From Puniceicoccaceae bacterium (GTDB lineage Bacteria > Verrucomicrobiota > Verrucomicrobiia > Opitutales > Coraliomargaritaceae): a DNA stretch of 64,000 nt. Made by a program: the position numbers and the translations under genes. This document shows, in pieces, positions 16,204-27,141 of the stretch. Where the stretch lies: the NCBI GenBank assembly GCA_002729725.1, contig PBYS01000078.1, positions 26,462-90,461 on the forward strand. Direction: 5' to 3'. The notes beneath the pieces are model-generated. The model was not told the origin of the DNA, did no database searches, and worked only from the letters and a program-made list of their open reading frames with translations. The first letter of the stretch is position 1, and the number at the start of each line of letters is the position of its first letter.

Positions 16204-17448
16204 AAACACATTGTAGTTCTAGGAGCTGGATTTGGTGGCCTGACTTTCACTCAAAAGTTCCGCCATCCCAATGCACGAATCACGATCATTGATCGCCAAA
16301 ACCACCACCTATTCCAACCTCTACTATATCAAGTAGCGACCGGAGGTTTGGCGATGCCAGACATTGCTGAGCCCGTGCGCACCATCCTTTCCAGACGTGA
16401 AGACGTTCAAGTCTTAATGGATAGCGCACAGTCGATTGACACGGAAAAGAAGACTGTCGAGCTCTCCCATCAAACACTGCACTATGACTACTTGGTGGTG
16501 GCACTTGGCATGGTCAACAGCTACTTCGGCAATGACGCCTGGGCTCAACACACGATCGGGCTGAAGTCACTCAATGAGGCGCGGCGCATCCGACAACGCG
16601 TGCTGAACGCTTTCGAACAGGCCGAGGCACTACACGATCCGTCCGAACGACAACGATTGATGACAGTCGTTGTCGTAGGCGCAGGCCCCACAGGCGTGGA
16701 AATGGCTGGTGCGTTAAGCGAGCTAACTAAGCGTGTTTTCAAAAAAGACTTTCGCTCCATAAAACCCGAGCAGTCACGCATCATCCTCGTTGAAGCGGCG
16801 GATCGCGTGCTCACCATGTATTCAGAGGCCTCTTCTGCCAAAGCGCAAGAGAGCCTAGAACGAATGGGGGTGGAACTCAAGTTGAACCAAGCAGTCGAGG
16901 ACATTTCAGAAGCTTGCATCACAGTAGGTGGCGAGCGTATCGAGGCCGAATCGATCATTTGGACCGCGGGCGTGCAAGCAAACCCCTTGGTAGATCAGCT
17001 TCCGGGCGATCACAACAGGAAAGGGCAAATCGCCACAGAACCAGACTGCTCACTCCGTGGTCACCCCGAGGTCTTTGCGATCGGAGACATCGCTGACCTA
17101 GTCGATTGCAAGGGCGTACGCGTGCCTGGCGTTTCGCCTGCCGCCATGCAAATGGGCAAGCATGTCGCTCGCATTCTGGAAAATGAGCTCAACGAAAAGT
17201 CGAAAGCTCGCCCCCCATTCGCTTACCTCGACAAAGGCTCGATGGCTACGATCGGTCGTTCCTCAGCGGTCGCTGAATTCGGCAAATTTCAATTTTCGGG
17301 CTTTCCCGCGTGGTTACTGTGGTTGGCGGTACACCTCGTGTTTCTGATCGGCTTCCGCAATCGCCTCGCAGTGCTGATCCAGTGGATGTACGCTTATACT
17401 AAATACCGACCCGGTGCACGCGTCTTCGAAAAGCCCACGCAGAATTGA
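16192..17448 (+). CDS. ndh: Type II NADH dehydrogenase (NDH-2)
   Basis: A 418-residue single-subunit flavoenzyme that passes electrons from NADH to quinone without pumping protons. The FAD-binding loop is at the N-terminus (HIVVLGAGFGGLTF), followed by the NDH-2 block HHLFQPLLYQVATGGL. The NADH-binding loop is VVVVGAGPTGVEMAGAL at about 158-175, and the second FAD block is VFAIGDIADL near 297. A C-terminal hydrophobic region (WLLWLAVHLVFLIGFRNRLA) should anchor it to the inner membrane. It starts 130 bases after arsC; its start codon lies in a strong hairpin, so expression may be controlled separately from ars. Confidence 0.92.
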   Translation: MPEKKHIVVLGAGFGGLTFTQKFRHPNARITIIDRQNHHLFQPLLYQVATGGLAMPDIAEPVRTILSRREDVQVLMDSAQSIDTEKKTVELSHQTLHYDYLVVALGMVNSYFGNDAWAQHTIGLKSLNEARRIRQRVLNAFEQAEALHDPSERQRLMTVVVVGAGPTGVEMAGALSELTKRVFKKDFRSIKPEQSRIILVEAADRVLTMYSEASSAKAQESLERMGVELKLNQAVEDISEACITVGGERIEAESIIWTAGVQANPLVDQLPGDHNRKGQIATEPDCSLRGHPEVFAIGDIADLVDCKGVRVPGVSPAAMQMGKHVARILENELNEKSKARPPFAYLDKGSMATIGRSSAVAEFGKFQFSGFPAWLLWLAVHLVFLIGFRNRLAVLIQWMYAYTKYRPGARVFEKPTQN

Positions 17449-17486
17449 CAAAACCAGACTACAACCAAGCTGCAACCAGACCAGAA

Positions 17487-18848
17487 CTAGGCTGCATCGG
17501 CAGACGAATCCTTAGACTCATCTTTAGACGCTTCCTCGGTGGCTTGATCTGCCTTGCCGTAATGCAGCTTAGGCTTAGCTCGTCCTTCGACAACACCGCG
17601 ATTGATGACCACTTTCTCCACATTTTCAGTCTGAGGCAAATCATACATCACATCCAGCATGATACGCTCCATGATGGAACGCAGAGCGCGAGCGCCCGTC
17701 TTAAGCTCAATCGCTTTGTCCGCAATTGCAGCCACTCCGTCGCGGGTAAAGTGTAGATCCACACCTTCCATCGAGAAGAGCTTGCTGTATTGCTTGACCA
17801 AAGAATTCTTGGTATTTTGCAAAATATGCTCCAAATCGGAACGAGAGAGCTCATCAAGCACGGCGACCATTGGTAGGCGTCCGATAAATTCGGGAATCAT
17901 ACCGAAATGAACCAGATCTTCTGGCTGTGTTTCGCGCAGTAGTTCGCTGACTGGCACTTCGTTTTGGTGGCGGTTACGCTCCGTATCAAAGCCCATTGCC
18001 TTAGAACCCACGCGGCTCTGAACAATTTTATCCAGCCCAACAAAGGCTCCCCCGCAGATAAACAAGATATTAGACGTATCAAGCTGAATGTATTCTTGGT
18101 TCGGGTGCTTACGCCCACCTTGGGGTGGCACATTGCAAACCGTGCCTTCAAGGATCTTAAGCAGCGCCTGCTGCACACCTTCACCGGAAACGTCGCGCGT
18201 GATGGAAACGTTATCCGTTTTACGGCCTATTTTATCAATTTCATCGACGTAAATAATGCCACACTCGGCCTTCTTCACATCGTAATCTGCCGATTGCAAT
18301 AGACGTAGCACGATATTTTCAACATCCTCGCCGACATAGCCCGCCTCGGTTAAGGTAGTGGCATCAGCAATGGCAAAGGGCACATCGAGCATCTTGGCCA
18401 TCGTGCGAGCGAGTAATGTTTTACCACTCCCCGTTGGCCCGAGCAAAAGGATATTACTCTTCTCGATTTGCACATCGTCGTATTTGCTATCGAGATCAGC
18501 GAAATCGGGCGATTGATCAATGCGAGACTCCGAACGCAAGCGTTTATAGTGATTATAAACCGCGACAGCGAGGGCACGCTTGGCATAGTCTTGGCTGATG
18601 ATATGCTCATCCAAGGCAGCCGTAATTTGAGCCGGCTTGAGCAGGTTAAAACGTCCGCTGGAAGTTTCAGGAGCTTTCGGCTTAGCTTCTTCGCCCGCCT
18701 CCGACAATTCACGGTCGATGATGGTTTTGCACACAGAGACACAAGAGTCGCAGATGTGCACACCGGCCGGACCAGCGATCATTTTGCGAACTTCGTTTTG
18801 TGCTTTTCCGCAAAAGGAGCAGAAAGTCATTCGTGTGGACTTAGCCAT
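17487..18848 (-). CDS. clpX: ATP-dependent Clp protease ATP-binding subunit ClpX
   Basis: A 453-residue AAA+ unfoldase that feeds substrates to ClpP. The N-terminal zinc domain has four cysteines (Cys10, Cys13, Cys33, Cys36: FCSFCG ... HICDSC). The Walker A motif is [13 protein letters not shown], the pore loop GYVGEDVEN, Walker [11 protein letters not shown], and sensor regions include [14 protein letters not shown]. The tail after about 430 is acidic and low in complexity. It follows clpP by 43 bases and tig further upstream on the minus strand, the usual tig-clpP-clpX order. Confidence 0.98.
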   Translation of the reverse strand: MAKSTRMTFCSFCGKAQNEVRKMIAGPAGVHICDSCVSVCKTIIDRELSEAGEEAKPKAPETSSGRFNLLKPAQITAALDEHIISQDYAKRALAVAVYNHYKRLRSESRIDQSPDFADLDSKYDDVQIEKSNILLLGPTGSGKTLLARTMAKMLDVPFAIADATTLTEAGYVGEDVENIVLRLLQSADYDVKKAECGIIYVDEIDKIGRKTDNVSITRDVSGEGVQQALLKILEGTVCNVPPQGGRKHPNQEYIQLDTSNILFICGGAFVGLDKIVQSRVGSKAMGFDTERNRHQNEVPVSELLRETQPEDLVHFGMIPEFIGRLPMVAVLDELSRSDLEHILQNTKNSLVKQYSKLFSMEGVDLHFTRDGVAAIADKAIELKTGARALRSIMERIMLDVMYDLPQTENVEKVVINRGVVEGRAKPKLHYGKADQATEEASKDESKDSSADAA

Positions 18849-18891
18849 AATCTAAAAAATGTTGAGCGTGTGTTTTTGAGGACTGACCGGA

Positions 18892-19488
18892 TTAACCGAT
18901 CGGCTTCGCCTCGATGACTTTATCGACGATGCCATAAGCGAGGGCATCTTCCGCGGTCAGGTAAAAATCGCGATCGGAGTCGTTGGCAATCTCTTCGGCA
19001 GTCTTATTCGTGTGGCTGGCAATGAGATCATTCATACGTGAGCGCCAACGAAGGATTTCGCGCGCGGCGATCGAGATGTCGGAAGTTTGGCCAGTGGCAC
19101 CACCGGTGGGTTGGTGCATCATGACGCGGCTATTAGGCAATGCATAGCGTTTACCTTTCGTGCCTGCAGCCAACAAAAGAGTGGCCATACTAGCAGCCTG
19201 CCCGACGCAATAAGTGACGGTATCACACTGAAGGAAGTTCATGGTGTCGTAAATCGCCATGCCATCCGTCACACTGCCACCGGGGGAGTTAATGTAGAGG
19301 CTGATATCTTTTTTCGGATCTTCCATTTGCAGGAAAAGCATCTGTGCGATAACTGCATTCGCGACAAAATCGTTAATCGGAGTGCCGATAAAGATGATAC
19401 GGTCGCGCAAGAGGCGGCTGTAGATATCCCAAGCGCGCTCAGAGCGGCCTTCGCGTTCATAAACAGTAGGAAGTGGTACGTAGCTCAC
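18892..19488 (-). CDS. clpP: ATP-dependent Clp protease proteolytic subunit ClpP
   Basis: A 198-residue serine protease that forms the tetradecameric barrel. The catalytic serine is Ser100 in [16 protein letters not shown], the histidine His125 in [10 protein letters not shown], and the aspartate lies in [14 protein letters not shown]. The N-terminal [20 protein letters not shown] is typical, and the short leader before it suggests little or no propeptide. It lies between tig and clpX. A strong 24-bp hairpin in the gap between tig and clpP may lower or separate clpP expression from tig. Confidence 0.98.
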   Translation of the reverse strand: MSYVPLPTVYEREGRSERAWDIYSRLLRDRIIFIGTPINDFVANAVIAQMLFLQMEDPKKDISLYINSPGGSVTDGMAIYDTMNFLQCDTVTYCVGQAASMATLLLAAGTKGKRYALPNSRVMMHQPTGGATGQTSDISIAAREILRWRSRMNDLIASHTNKTAEEIANDSDRDFYLTAEDALAYGIVDKVIEAKPIG

Positions 19489-19610
19489 AGTGTATAAGTT
19501 GGTTTCTAAATAAAATTAAGATGAAGTCGACTAGACTATAGACCAAGCCCCGAATATCAAATGCTTTTGGCGATTCTACAGTTTGCCAGATAAATAAAGG
19601 AACGAATCAG

Positions 19611-19661
19611 ATCATTCAAAGTAGTGCAGTGTCGACCCGACACTGCACTACTTTGAATGAT
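19611..19661. repeat. Perfect 24-bp hairpin between tig and clpP
   Basis: Arms 19611-19634 and 19638-19661 are exact reverse complements with a 3-base loop (ACC). Outside them, AGGAACGA on the left and TCGCTCCT on the right would pair further after a 5-base bulge. The minus-strand side after the stem is only moderately T-rich, so a factor-independent terminator is possible but not typical. It could also be an RNase processing site or the remnant of a palindromic repeat element. Confidence 0.85.
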
Positions 19662-19724
19662 TCGCTCCTGTAAGCGTTGGGTTCACACGATCTACGCAAA
19701 CCCGATACACAAAGCTGATTACAA

Positions 19725-21056
<1,332 letters not shown>

Positions 21057-21117
21057 GGTGTGTATGTGTGTTGAATGAGGTGGGCGATAAAACACGCCGC
21101 ACTGGAAAAAGCGGGCG

Positions 21118-21146
21118 ATTAGAGGGCAAAGGCATTTTACGGTCAA
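21118..21146 (-). promoter_or_regulatory. tig: Sigma-70-type promoter for tig
   Basis: Read on the minus strand: TTGACC (21146-21141), 17 bases, then TCTAAT (21123-21118). Each hexamer matches the consensus in five of six positions. This would give an untranslated leader of about 55 bases before the GTG start. Confidence 0.65.
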
Positions 21147-21188
21147 TGCCTATATTGCAGTCGAAGTGCCCCGAAACGCATTTAATTG

Positions 21189-21233
21189 AGCCCAGCGAGT
21201 CTAATTAGACTAGTGGACACCACTGGCTGGGCT
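21189..21233. repeat. Three-way-junction palindrome after the DUF805 gene
   Basis: AGCCCAGC (21189-21196) pairs perfectly with GCTGGGCT (21226-21233). Between them are two perfect internal palindromes, GTCTAATTAGAC (21199-21210) and AGTGG-ACA-CCACT (21212-21224). The whole element would fold into a closed stem with two side hairpins. It starts 12 bases after the DUF805 stop on that gene's strand and has no T-tract. Confidence 0.75.
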
Positions 21234-21244
21234 ACTGGACGAGA

Positions 21245-21571
21245 CTACTTGGACTGCGAGGGAGCGGTGGCCACATAGAGCAGCACCAGCAGATTCAGTC
21301 CTGGTACCAGCATGAGCAAGGTCCAATAAGCAGGCTTGTCCATATCACGCAGGCGCTTCAGCATCTGCATGAGCCCCGCGAACAAGCAGAACATCGCGAT
21401 GACGATGCCCACAAATGGTCCCAAAGGGCTATAATTGCCATGATGCCAATGATCAAAATAATCAACAGCGACCTTAGTCACCCCCAGAGTTAAGAGGACA
21501 AGCAGCACGACGCGCACAATAAATACGAAGCGGCCGATCCGGCCTTCGGAGCTAATAAAAGTATCTTTCAT
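21245..21571 (-). CDS. DUF805 family membrane protein
   Basis: A 108-residue small inner-membrane protein of unknown function. The DUF805 pattern is visible: an N-terminal SSEGRIGRFVFIVRVVLLVL, two or three hydrophobic segments, then LKRLRDMDKPAYWTLLMLVP and GLNLLVLLYVATAPS at the end. It lies alone between tig and the divergent EamA transporter. No function can be derived from context. Confidence 0.85.
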   Translation of the reverse strand: MKDTFISSEGRIGRFVFIVRVVLLVLLTLGVTKVAVDYFDHWHHGNYSPLGPFVGIVIAMFCLFAGLMQMLKRLRDMDKPAYWTLLMLVPGLNLLVLLYVATAPSQSK

Positions 21572-21750
21572 AGTAGAGAGTAGCAGTGGTAATTACGCGA
21601 TGTTTACGATTCGCACAAGGAGCGCAATAAAAACCCACCACGTATTGCACAGAGGAGTATTTTGACCTTATAAGAGTGAATTCAACCGGTAATTAGGTAA
21701 ATTCCGGTAAATTGGCATAACGCCAACCAGCAGTTAACACCACAGCACCG

Positions 21751-22653
21751 ATGTCTTGGATCGCCCTCAGTATCTGCTCCGCTCTTCTACTTGGTCTCTA
21801 TGACCTAGCCAAAAAACACGCACTGCGCGATAACGCGGTCCTGCCGGTGCTCTTCTTTGGGATCGTCACCAGCGCGCTGGTGTGGAGTCCCTTCGTGCTA
21901 TGGTCTCACCTATCCCCGCTCAATTTCCCTTCGGCCCAATTCCTAGTGACACCACTGGCAGCGCACGAGCACCTGCTCTTATTTTTAAAGTCAACACTCG
22001 TCGCGGGCTCTTGGATATTTGGCTATTTCGCACTCAAGAACCTGCCGCTGTCTATTGCAGGGCCGATCCGAGCGACCAGCCCGCTCTGGACGATCCTACT
22101 GGCCGTCTTTTTAATGAAAGAAAGCCCCAGCGCTTGGCAATGGGGCGGCATCGCCATCGTACTGGGCGCTTTTTACGCCTTCTCCTTTGTCGGTAAACTA
22201 GAGGGCATCCACTTCACCCGCGACAAATGGGTCGCCTTCATGATCGCCGCGACGCTGATCGGCGCATGCAGCGCGATCTACGATAAATTCCTACTGCAAA
22301 GCGCGTGGATCGAGCCCGCCACCGTGCAAGCGTGGTTTTCGCTCTACTTAGTAGTCGTCATGGCACCGTTCTATCTACTCTGGCTGCGCGGTGCGTGGCC
22401 ACGCGGGCACTTCGAATGGCGCTGGTCGATCCCTTTGATAGGACTACTGCTACTCTCTGCAGATTTCCTCTATTTCACTGCCATCGCGCAAGAAGACGCA
22501 CTGATCGCCGTCATTTCCCCGATCCGCCGCTGCGCCGTGGTCGTCACCTTTCTCGGTGGCATCTTCATTCATAAAGAACTCAACTTTAAGCCTAAGGCGA
22601 TCTGCATCCTCTTTCTACTACTCGGCATCGTATTGATCAAACTCGGTAGTTAG
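21751..22653 (+). CDS. EamA/DMT superfamily transporter
   Basis: A 300-residue protein with ten hydrophobic segments in two EamA repeats, the drug/metabolite transporter fold. Conserved points are LLLGLYDLAKKHALRDN in the first span, the PLSIAGPIRATSPLWTILLA block that ends the first repeat, and the PIRRCAVVVTFLGGIFIHKE block that ends the second. The C-terminus GIVLIKLGS is typical. Substrates range from amino acids to metabolites and cannot be inferred. Three tandem GGTAAATT-like units lie about 40 to 60 bases upstream of the start. Confidence 0.85.
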   Translation: MSWIALSICSALLLGLYDLAKKHALRDNAVLPVLFFGIVTSALVWSPFVLWSHLSPLNFPSAQFLVTPLAAHEHLLLFLKSTLVAGSWIFGYFALKNLPLSIAGPIRATSPLWTILLAVFLMKESPSAWQWGGIAIVLGAFYAFSFVGKLEGIHFTRDKWVAFMIAATLIGACSAIYDKFLLQSAWIEPATVQAWFSLYLVVVMAPFYLLWLRGAWPRGHFEWRWSIPLIGLLLLSADFLYFTAIAQEDALIAVISPIRRCAVVVTFLGGIFIHKELNFKPKAICILFLLLGIVLIKLGS

Positions 22654-22683
22654 AGATGGGATCGCCTGCTGCTGCCGAATAGA

Positions 22684-23091
22684 TCAAATCGATTCGAGCC
22701 GACGCGCCCGAAACGCCCAGAGACGACTCAGCTGAAAAGTGATCGCAGCCACTAGGATCAACACAAACAACAAAGAGCACTGAGGACTGAGTTCCGTCCA
22801 ACGCAGCAAACAATAATAGAGGCTCTCATTAATACAAAATCCGATCACCGCGACACAGAAAAAACGCACTGCCTTCCTCAATCGGAAGGCCTCCGCATCG
22901 GCGAAGGTCCAATAAAAGTGTCCTAAGAAGCTGAAATGAAACGCAATCACAAATGCGAAGACATTCGCCCAGAGCGGCCAAACATCAAAACCGATCATCG
23001 TGACCGCAATTAAGTAGTGCAAGCCGCTGGCAATGATACCCACTGCACCGAATCGAATCATTTGAAACATTAAGCTCAAAGACACAGTCAC
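22684..23091 (-). CDS. GtrA family membrane protein
   Basis: A 135-residue protein with four hydrophobic segments and the GtrA pattern FGAVGIIASGLHYLIAVTMI ... FHFSFLGHFYWTF. GtrA-like proteins work with a GT2 enzyme of the GtrB type to flip or supply polyprenyl-phosphate-linked sugars across the inner membrane. Its start overlaps the end of such a GT2 gene by four bases, so the two should act together. It is last in a run of three lipid-glycosylation genes. Confidence 0.88.
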   Translation of the reverse strand: MTVSLSLMFQMIRFGAVGIIASGLHYLIAVTMIGFDVWPLWANVFAFVIAFHFSFLGHFYWTFADAEAFRLRKAVRFFCVAVIGFCINESLYYCLLRWTELSPQCSLLFVLILVAAITFQLSRLWAFRARRLESI

Positions 23092-24143
23092 ATCTCCTTC
23101 AAATAGCTATACTCTTCGGATACGATATGCCCAGGACGCGCTTTGACCTCAGAGAACACGCGACTCATATATTCGCCGAGCACCCCGATGGACAAGATCT
23201 GAACGCCACCAAGGAAACAAACGGCTACTGTCAGAGTCGCCCACCCCGGCACATCCGATCCGAAAAAGAGCGTGCGCCCTGCAATAATCAATGCGTAGCA
23301 AATCGAGAGCATGGAAATAACCACTCCCACCCCCGTCCAAACACGCAATGGCCAATCTGAAAACGAGGTCAAGCCAGTCAAGGCAAGGTCGAACAAACGC
23401 TTATAGTTAAACTTCGACTTCCCGTTCTGACGTTGATCGATTACAATTGGCACCGCCTGCGACTTAAACCCGACCCAACTGTACAAGCCCTTCATAAAGC
23501 GGTTGCGCTCAGGAAGCGACAGAATGGCATCAACCACCTGACGGTCCATCAGCCTGAAATCCCGCGAGTCTGCAGGAATCGAAACCGAGGTCATTTTCCC
23601 TAACAACCAATAAAAGGCATTCGCCCCCTTGCGCTTAAAATATGATTCGTCCTCGCGATGTGCGCGCACACCATAAACCATTTCCACGCCAGCATCCCAA
23701 TATTCGAGAAAATCCTGCAAGTAAGAAATCGGCTCCTGCAGGTCGGCATCAATTACAATACAAGCCTTCCCGCGCGCGGCTCGCATGCCGGCAGTAATCG
23801 CGTTCTCTTTACCAAAATTCCGCGACAGGCAAATCACACGCACCGGATATCGAGTGATGGCATTCCTTGCTTCGACAACTGTCGCATCGGAACTACCGTC
23901 ATCAACAACGATAATTTCAAAGTCTCGACGTAGTTGAATCATCTCCTCCGCAATCGAGGTTATGGTCGCATCGATATTTTCTGCTTCGTTATAGGCGGGC
24001 ACCACGCAAGACACCTGCGGGCACTCACTAAGAAACTGACGCGCAAGAAACGAAGCATCGAGCTCACGCAGACCGCGATTGCCTAATGAATGCACCGTGG
24101 AATTTAATGATTCACAGTTCATAATAAAGAGCGTCTCTTGCAT
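23088..24143 (-). CDS. Polyprenyl-phosphate glycosyltransferase (GT2, GtrB/DPM1-like)
   Basis: A 351-residue GT2 enzyme with two C-terminal membrane segments. The catalytic domain shows VSCVVPAYNEAENIDATITS, VVDDGSSDATVV, CLSRNFGKENAITAGMRAAR and the DXD-like VIDADLQEP. The membrane part contains VWTGVGVVISMLSICYALI and LGGVQILSIGVLGEYMSRVF, as in GtrB and ArnC. It should transfer a sugar from a nucleotide donor to undecaprenyl phosphate. ATG 24143 lies inside the end of the upstream glycosyltransferase gene; ATG 24122 is an alternative start with less overlap. The GT2-GtrA-ArnT-like trio suggests sugar modification of lipid A or another envelope lipid. Confidence 0.9.
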   Translation of the reverse strand: MQETLFIMNCESLNSTVHSLGNRGLRELDASFLARQFLSECPQVSCVVPAYNEAENIDATITSIAEEMIQLRRDFEIIVVDDGSSDATVVEARNAITRYPVRVICLSRNFGKENAITAGMRAARGKACIVIDADLQEPISYLQDFLEYWDAGVEMVYGVRAHREDESYFKRKGANAFYWLLGKMTSVSIPADSRDFRLMDRQVVDAILSLPERNRFMKGLYSWVGFKSQAVPIVIDQRQNGKSKFNYKRLFDLALTGLTSFSDWPLRVWTGVGVVISMLSICYALIIAGRTLFFGSDVPGWATLTVAVCFLGGVQILSIGVLGEYMSRVFSEVKARPGHIVSEEYSYLKEM

Positions 24144-25572
24144 ATAGGCGTTCCAGCTTAAACTTCGTTAAAAAATCAGCAGGCAACTTAGCCATGCGAT
24201 TTTTGCGCAAAACTAGAAAATCCCGCTCCCCGTTGTTCAAAATCTCATCCAGCTGGTCGAGACCTTTAACCGTATGCACCTTACCGGCTGAATAGAATTC
24301 AGCTGAATAATAGCGCTTGTCTAAATAGTAAATATCACCGCCATCCGTGCCGCGAATTTGATTAGCGTCTTCAATCAAATACTTCTGCGATTTTTGAACA
24401 ACAGAAGAACCGCCCAGCACAGCCGCCCCATAGACCAATGTAAAAAGAAGCATGGCAACACTAACAGTTGCGACATAAAACCTGACAACTCCACGTTTAG
24501 GTGTCGGTGCCCCCTCCCCCGCATACTGCCACATATCAATCACCAAGAAGCAGACCGCGGGAAGCCCGGTGATCACATACGTGGCGATGATATTCGTCGC
24601 CATGGTAAAAAACAACATGGGTGAAAGCGCCCAACAAAGCAGATAGAGTGACCAGCCATTTTCCTCGGACTTAATCCCCCGATAAATTCGCCCGCCCCAA
24701 CGCAATGGAGCAAGAAAGAAAAAGCTCCACGGCAATACGGCGGCAAACCAAAAGAGCCAAACAGTGCCTCTCGTCTCGGCATGTCCATGCCCGTAAAGAT
24801 CCCCCTTCCATCCGCTATCCAGAAAACGATGCCAATGCTCGCCGAGAATGAAATACTCGAGAAAGCCCGGAGTTTTCATTTCTGCAGCGACATACCATGG
24901 TAAAAAGATGCAGGCGGCCAGCAAACTCCCTTCCACCCAAGGCATGTTGCGCCAAGTATCAACCCAGCGCTTTTTCAGCAACACCCACATCCCGACTGGA
25001 ATCGCAGTAAGAACCACTGCAACAGGCCCCTTTGCCAACATCCCGAGGCCCAACCCAACAAAGAACATATAACCCCAAATGCGGGCATGCTTTCGCCCAG
25101 AGACGGCAACATAAAAACCAACCATACTGAGAAAGACCCCCGACGCCATGACTAGATCTGTCATCACGGTGCCGCTAGCTAAATAAAAAAGTGCGGAGCT
25201 CGATAGCATCACAATACCAGCGAGTGCGTAGTCACGTCCTTTAAAAGATTTCGCCCAAGCGTAGAGCATCCAGACCGTCGCGACTGCGATGAGAAATATA
25301 AAGATACGCGCACCCAAATGCCCAACACCGAACAACTTCATTCCGGCGGCGGAAACCCAAGTATGCAATGGAGGTTTCCCCCAGAAAGGAACACCATAAT
25401 CAAACTGTGGCGTAATCCAATCGCCGGTCTCTACCATCTTGCGAGCGATTTCGGCGTAGCGAGCTTCTGTCGTGTCAGTGAACGGAATTTCGAAGATCAT
25501 CAAAACCCTCAAAATACCAGCCAGAACCAAGAAGCCCCAAAGACACCTGCGTTGCATTTGTGTCAATGTCAT
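24112..25572 (-). CDS. ArnT/PMT-family membrane glycosyltransferase
   Basis: A 486-residue integral membrane enzyme with about 12 hydrophobic segments. I chose ATG 25572 (MTLTQMQRRCLWGF) over a longer frame beginning at 25656, whose extra residues are polar and not family-like. The first periplasmic loop holds the signature EIPFTDTTEARYAEIARKMV then TPQFDYGVPFWGKPPLHTW, with the acidic pair used by ArnT and PMT enzymes to handle polyprenyl-phosphate sugars. It should move a sugar from undecaprenyl phosphate to lipid A or a protein on the periplasmic side. The GT2 gene that follows would make the donor. A two-component system lies directly upstream on the same strand. Confidence 0.88.
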   Translation of the reverse strand: MTLTQMQRRCLWGFLVLAGILRVLMIFEIPFTDTTEARYAEIARKMVETGDWITPQFDYGVPFWGKPPLHTWVSAAGMKLFGVGHLGARIFIFLIAVATVWMLYAWAKSFKGRDYALAGIVMLSSSALFYLASGTVMTDLVMASGVFLSMVGFYVAVSGRKHARIWGYMFFVGLGLGMLAKGPVAVVLTAIPVGMWVLLKKRWVDTWRNMPWVEGSLLAACIFLPWYVAAEMKTPGFLEYFILGEHWHRFLDSGWKGDLYGHGHAETRGTVWLFWFAAVLPWSFFFLAPLRWGGRIYRGIKSEENGWSLYLLCWALSPMLFFTMATNIIATYVITGLPAVCFLVIDMWQYAGEGAPTPKRGVVRFYVATVSVAMLLFTLVYGAAVLGGSSVVQKSQKYLIEDANQIRGTDGGDIYYLDKRYYSAEFYSAGKVHTVKGLDQLDEILNNGERDFLVLRKNRMAKLPADFLTKFKLERLYARDALYYEL

Positions 25573-25692
25573 ACGCGTTGAGACCTCTCTGGGAGAAGTG
25601 ATTGTTGTATTTCCTGATTCATCTATGATTGCCAAAAACTTCCAACGGGAAGTCATTTAAGGCCGTATCATAGCGTTTCCTACATGATAGGA

Positions 25693-27141
25693 TTATGAGA
25701 ATTGATCGTTATTTTCAGAAAACCGTATTTCCACTGTAAAAATCGAGTCTTCACTAAAATGGATCTTAAGCTCGATACCCAATAGATTTGCGATCTCTTG
25801 CGAGAGCGCTAAACCAATCCCCGTATGCCCCTCGTCCAAACTCCGCGCAGTATCACTTCGATAAAAAGGCTCAAAAATATGTTCTAGCTCCGTCTGCTCG
25901 AATGTGCGGCACGCATTCGAAATTTGAATAGAAATAACGCCGTCCACTGAACGCAAAGCAACCCGCACCTCAGTTCCACGATCGGCATGCGCCACGGCAT
26001 TGCCGATCAAATTATTCATCAATACACTGATCAAAGTCTCGTCCGTTGCCACGAGGCATGACTGCGACGGAATTTTAGTTTCAACTCGCAAATCTCGCTC
26101 CGCAATACGCCCTCGCAAGATCGCTAAGCGTGTATCGAGGATCAAAGCTAGATCGATGGGCGTCATCGCAACGGTTTCGGACTTATTATATAAACGCGAG
26201 AACCACATCAGCCGATTGACCAAGTCACCCATTTTTCGGACAATATCCTGCGCACACTCAATACGCTGCTTATAATCCCTAGCGTCTCGTTCTGTCACCA
26301 AGGCTTGCTCTAAAGTGGCCTCGACGCCCGCCAGCGGCGTCCGCAACTCATGCGCTACGTTGGCAGAAAACTTTCTCTCACGCTCACGCACCAGACTGAT
26401 TCGAGCAAAAAGCTCTTGATAGCACGACACTAAGCCCCGCAGTTCTGACGGCAAATCATGCGGCACTTCGAGCACTGCCTTCGGATCATTCACATTCGTC
26501 TCCACAATGACTCGCCCAAGACGTTCGAGCGGACGAAATGAAAACGAAATAATCAGACGAATCGTAACAAAACTGACCAGCAGAGAGAAGACCAAGCCTA
26601 GCATCAAAGTCCCAACCAACCGCCTCATCGCATTTTCTGCTGCCTCCACATCAAGCGCGATTGCCATATAGTGAGCAGGCACATCAAAGTGCTCTACACT
26701 GCTAGTTGCCACATGCTGCTCGTGCCATTCCACCACAGGAAAAACCTGCTTACCGATCACTCGGCCATGATGCCCTCCCGGCAATAACACATCCGCATAG
26801 CGAGCGATTTCGGAGCCAAATAGGTGAGGCAAGTCCATCCCCTCCAATGCAGGCGAACGAGTCACCGCCCCGGTCACCTCATTCCAAACCTGGATGTAAG
26901 TCGTCTTTGCCCGTGCATCATCATTCTCAATATCATGCAACCACTCATGATAAATGCCCCCATCAACAAATTCCAACTCCAACTGCTGCAGAACCAGAAT
27001 CGACTCTAGGTTCTGGTCAATCTCCTGATACAAAGTTGAACGCGCCGTCACATAGATCACATACGACCCCAGCGCGAGGATCAGCGTCACCATCAGGCCA
27101 ATCCAAACTACGAGTCGACTCCGTATGGATACAAAGTTCAT
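25693..27141 (-). CDS. Sensor histidine kinase of an OmpR-type pair
   Basis: A 482-residue membrane kinase. Two membrane segments (about 12-32 and 172-200) enclose a periplasmic sensor of about 140 residues with several histidines (HEWLHD, LPGGHHGR, VEWHEQHVA), then HAMP-like FRPLERLG. The phospho-acceptor is His264 in FSANVAHELRTPLAG, and the ATPase domain has VLMNNLIGNAVAHA (N box) and DEGHTGIGLALSQEIANLLG (G2 box). It overlaps its response regulator gene by four bases. The domain order resembles CusS-type kinases, and the histidine-rich sensor might bind metal, but this is inference. The ArnT-like operon lies downstream. Confidence 0.92.
   Translation of the reverse strand: MNFVSIRSRLVVWIGLMVTLILALGSYVIYVTARSTLYQEIDQNLESILVLQQLELEFVDGGIYHEWLHDIENDDARAKTTYIQVWNEVTGAVTRSPALEGMDLPHLFGSEIARYADVLLPGGHHGRVIGKQVFPVVEWHEQHVATSSVEHFDVPAHYMAIALDVEAAENAMRRLVGTLMLGLVFSLLVSFVTIRLIISFSFRPLERLGRVIVETNVNDPKAVLEVPHDLPSELRGLVSCYQELFARISLVRERERKFSANVAHELRTPLAGVEATLEQALVTERDARDYKQRIECAQDIVRKMGDLVNRLMWFSRLYNKSETVAMTPIDLALILDTRLAILRGRIAERDLRVETKIPSQSCLVATDETLISVLMNNLIGNAVAHADRGTEVRVALRSVDGVISIQISNACRTFEQTELEHIFEPFYRSDTARSLDEGHTGIGLALSQEIANLLGIELKIHFSEDSIFTVEIRFSENNDQFS

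Noticed and set aside
19611..19661. Calling the 24-bp hairpin an intrinsic terminator
   Set aside because: The stem fits, but no run of T follows it on the minus strand, so I left it as a repeat of unknown role.
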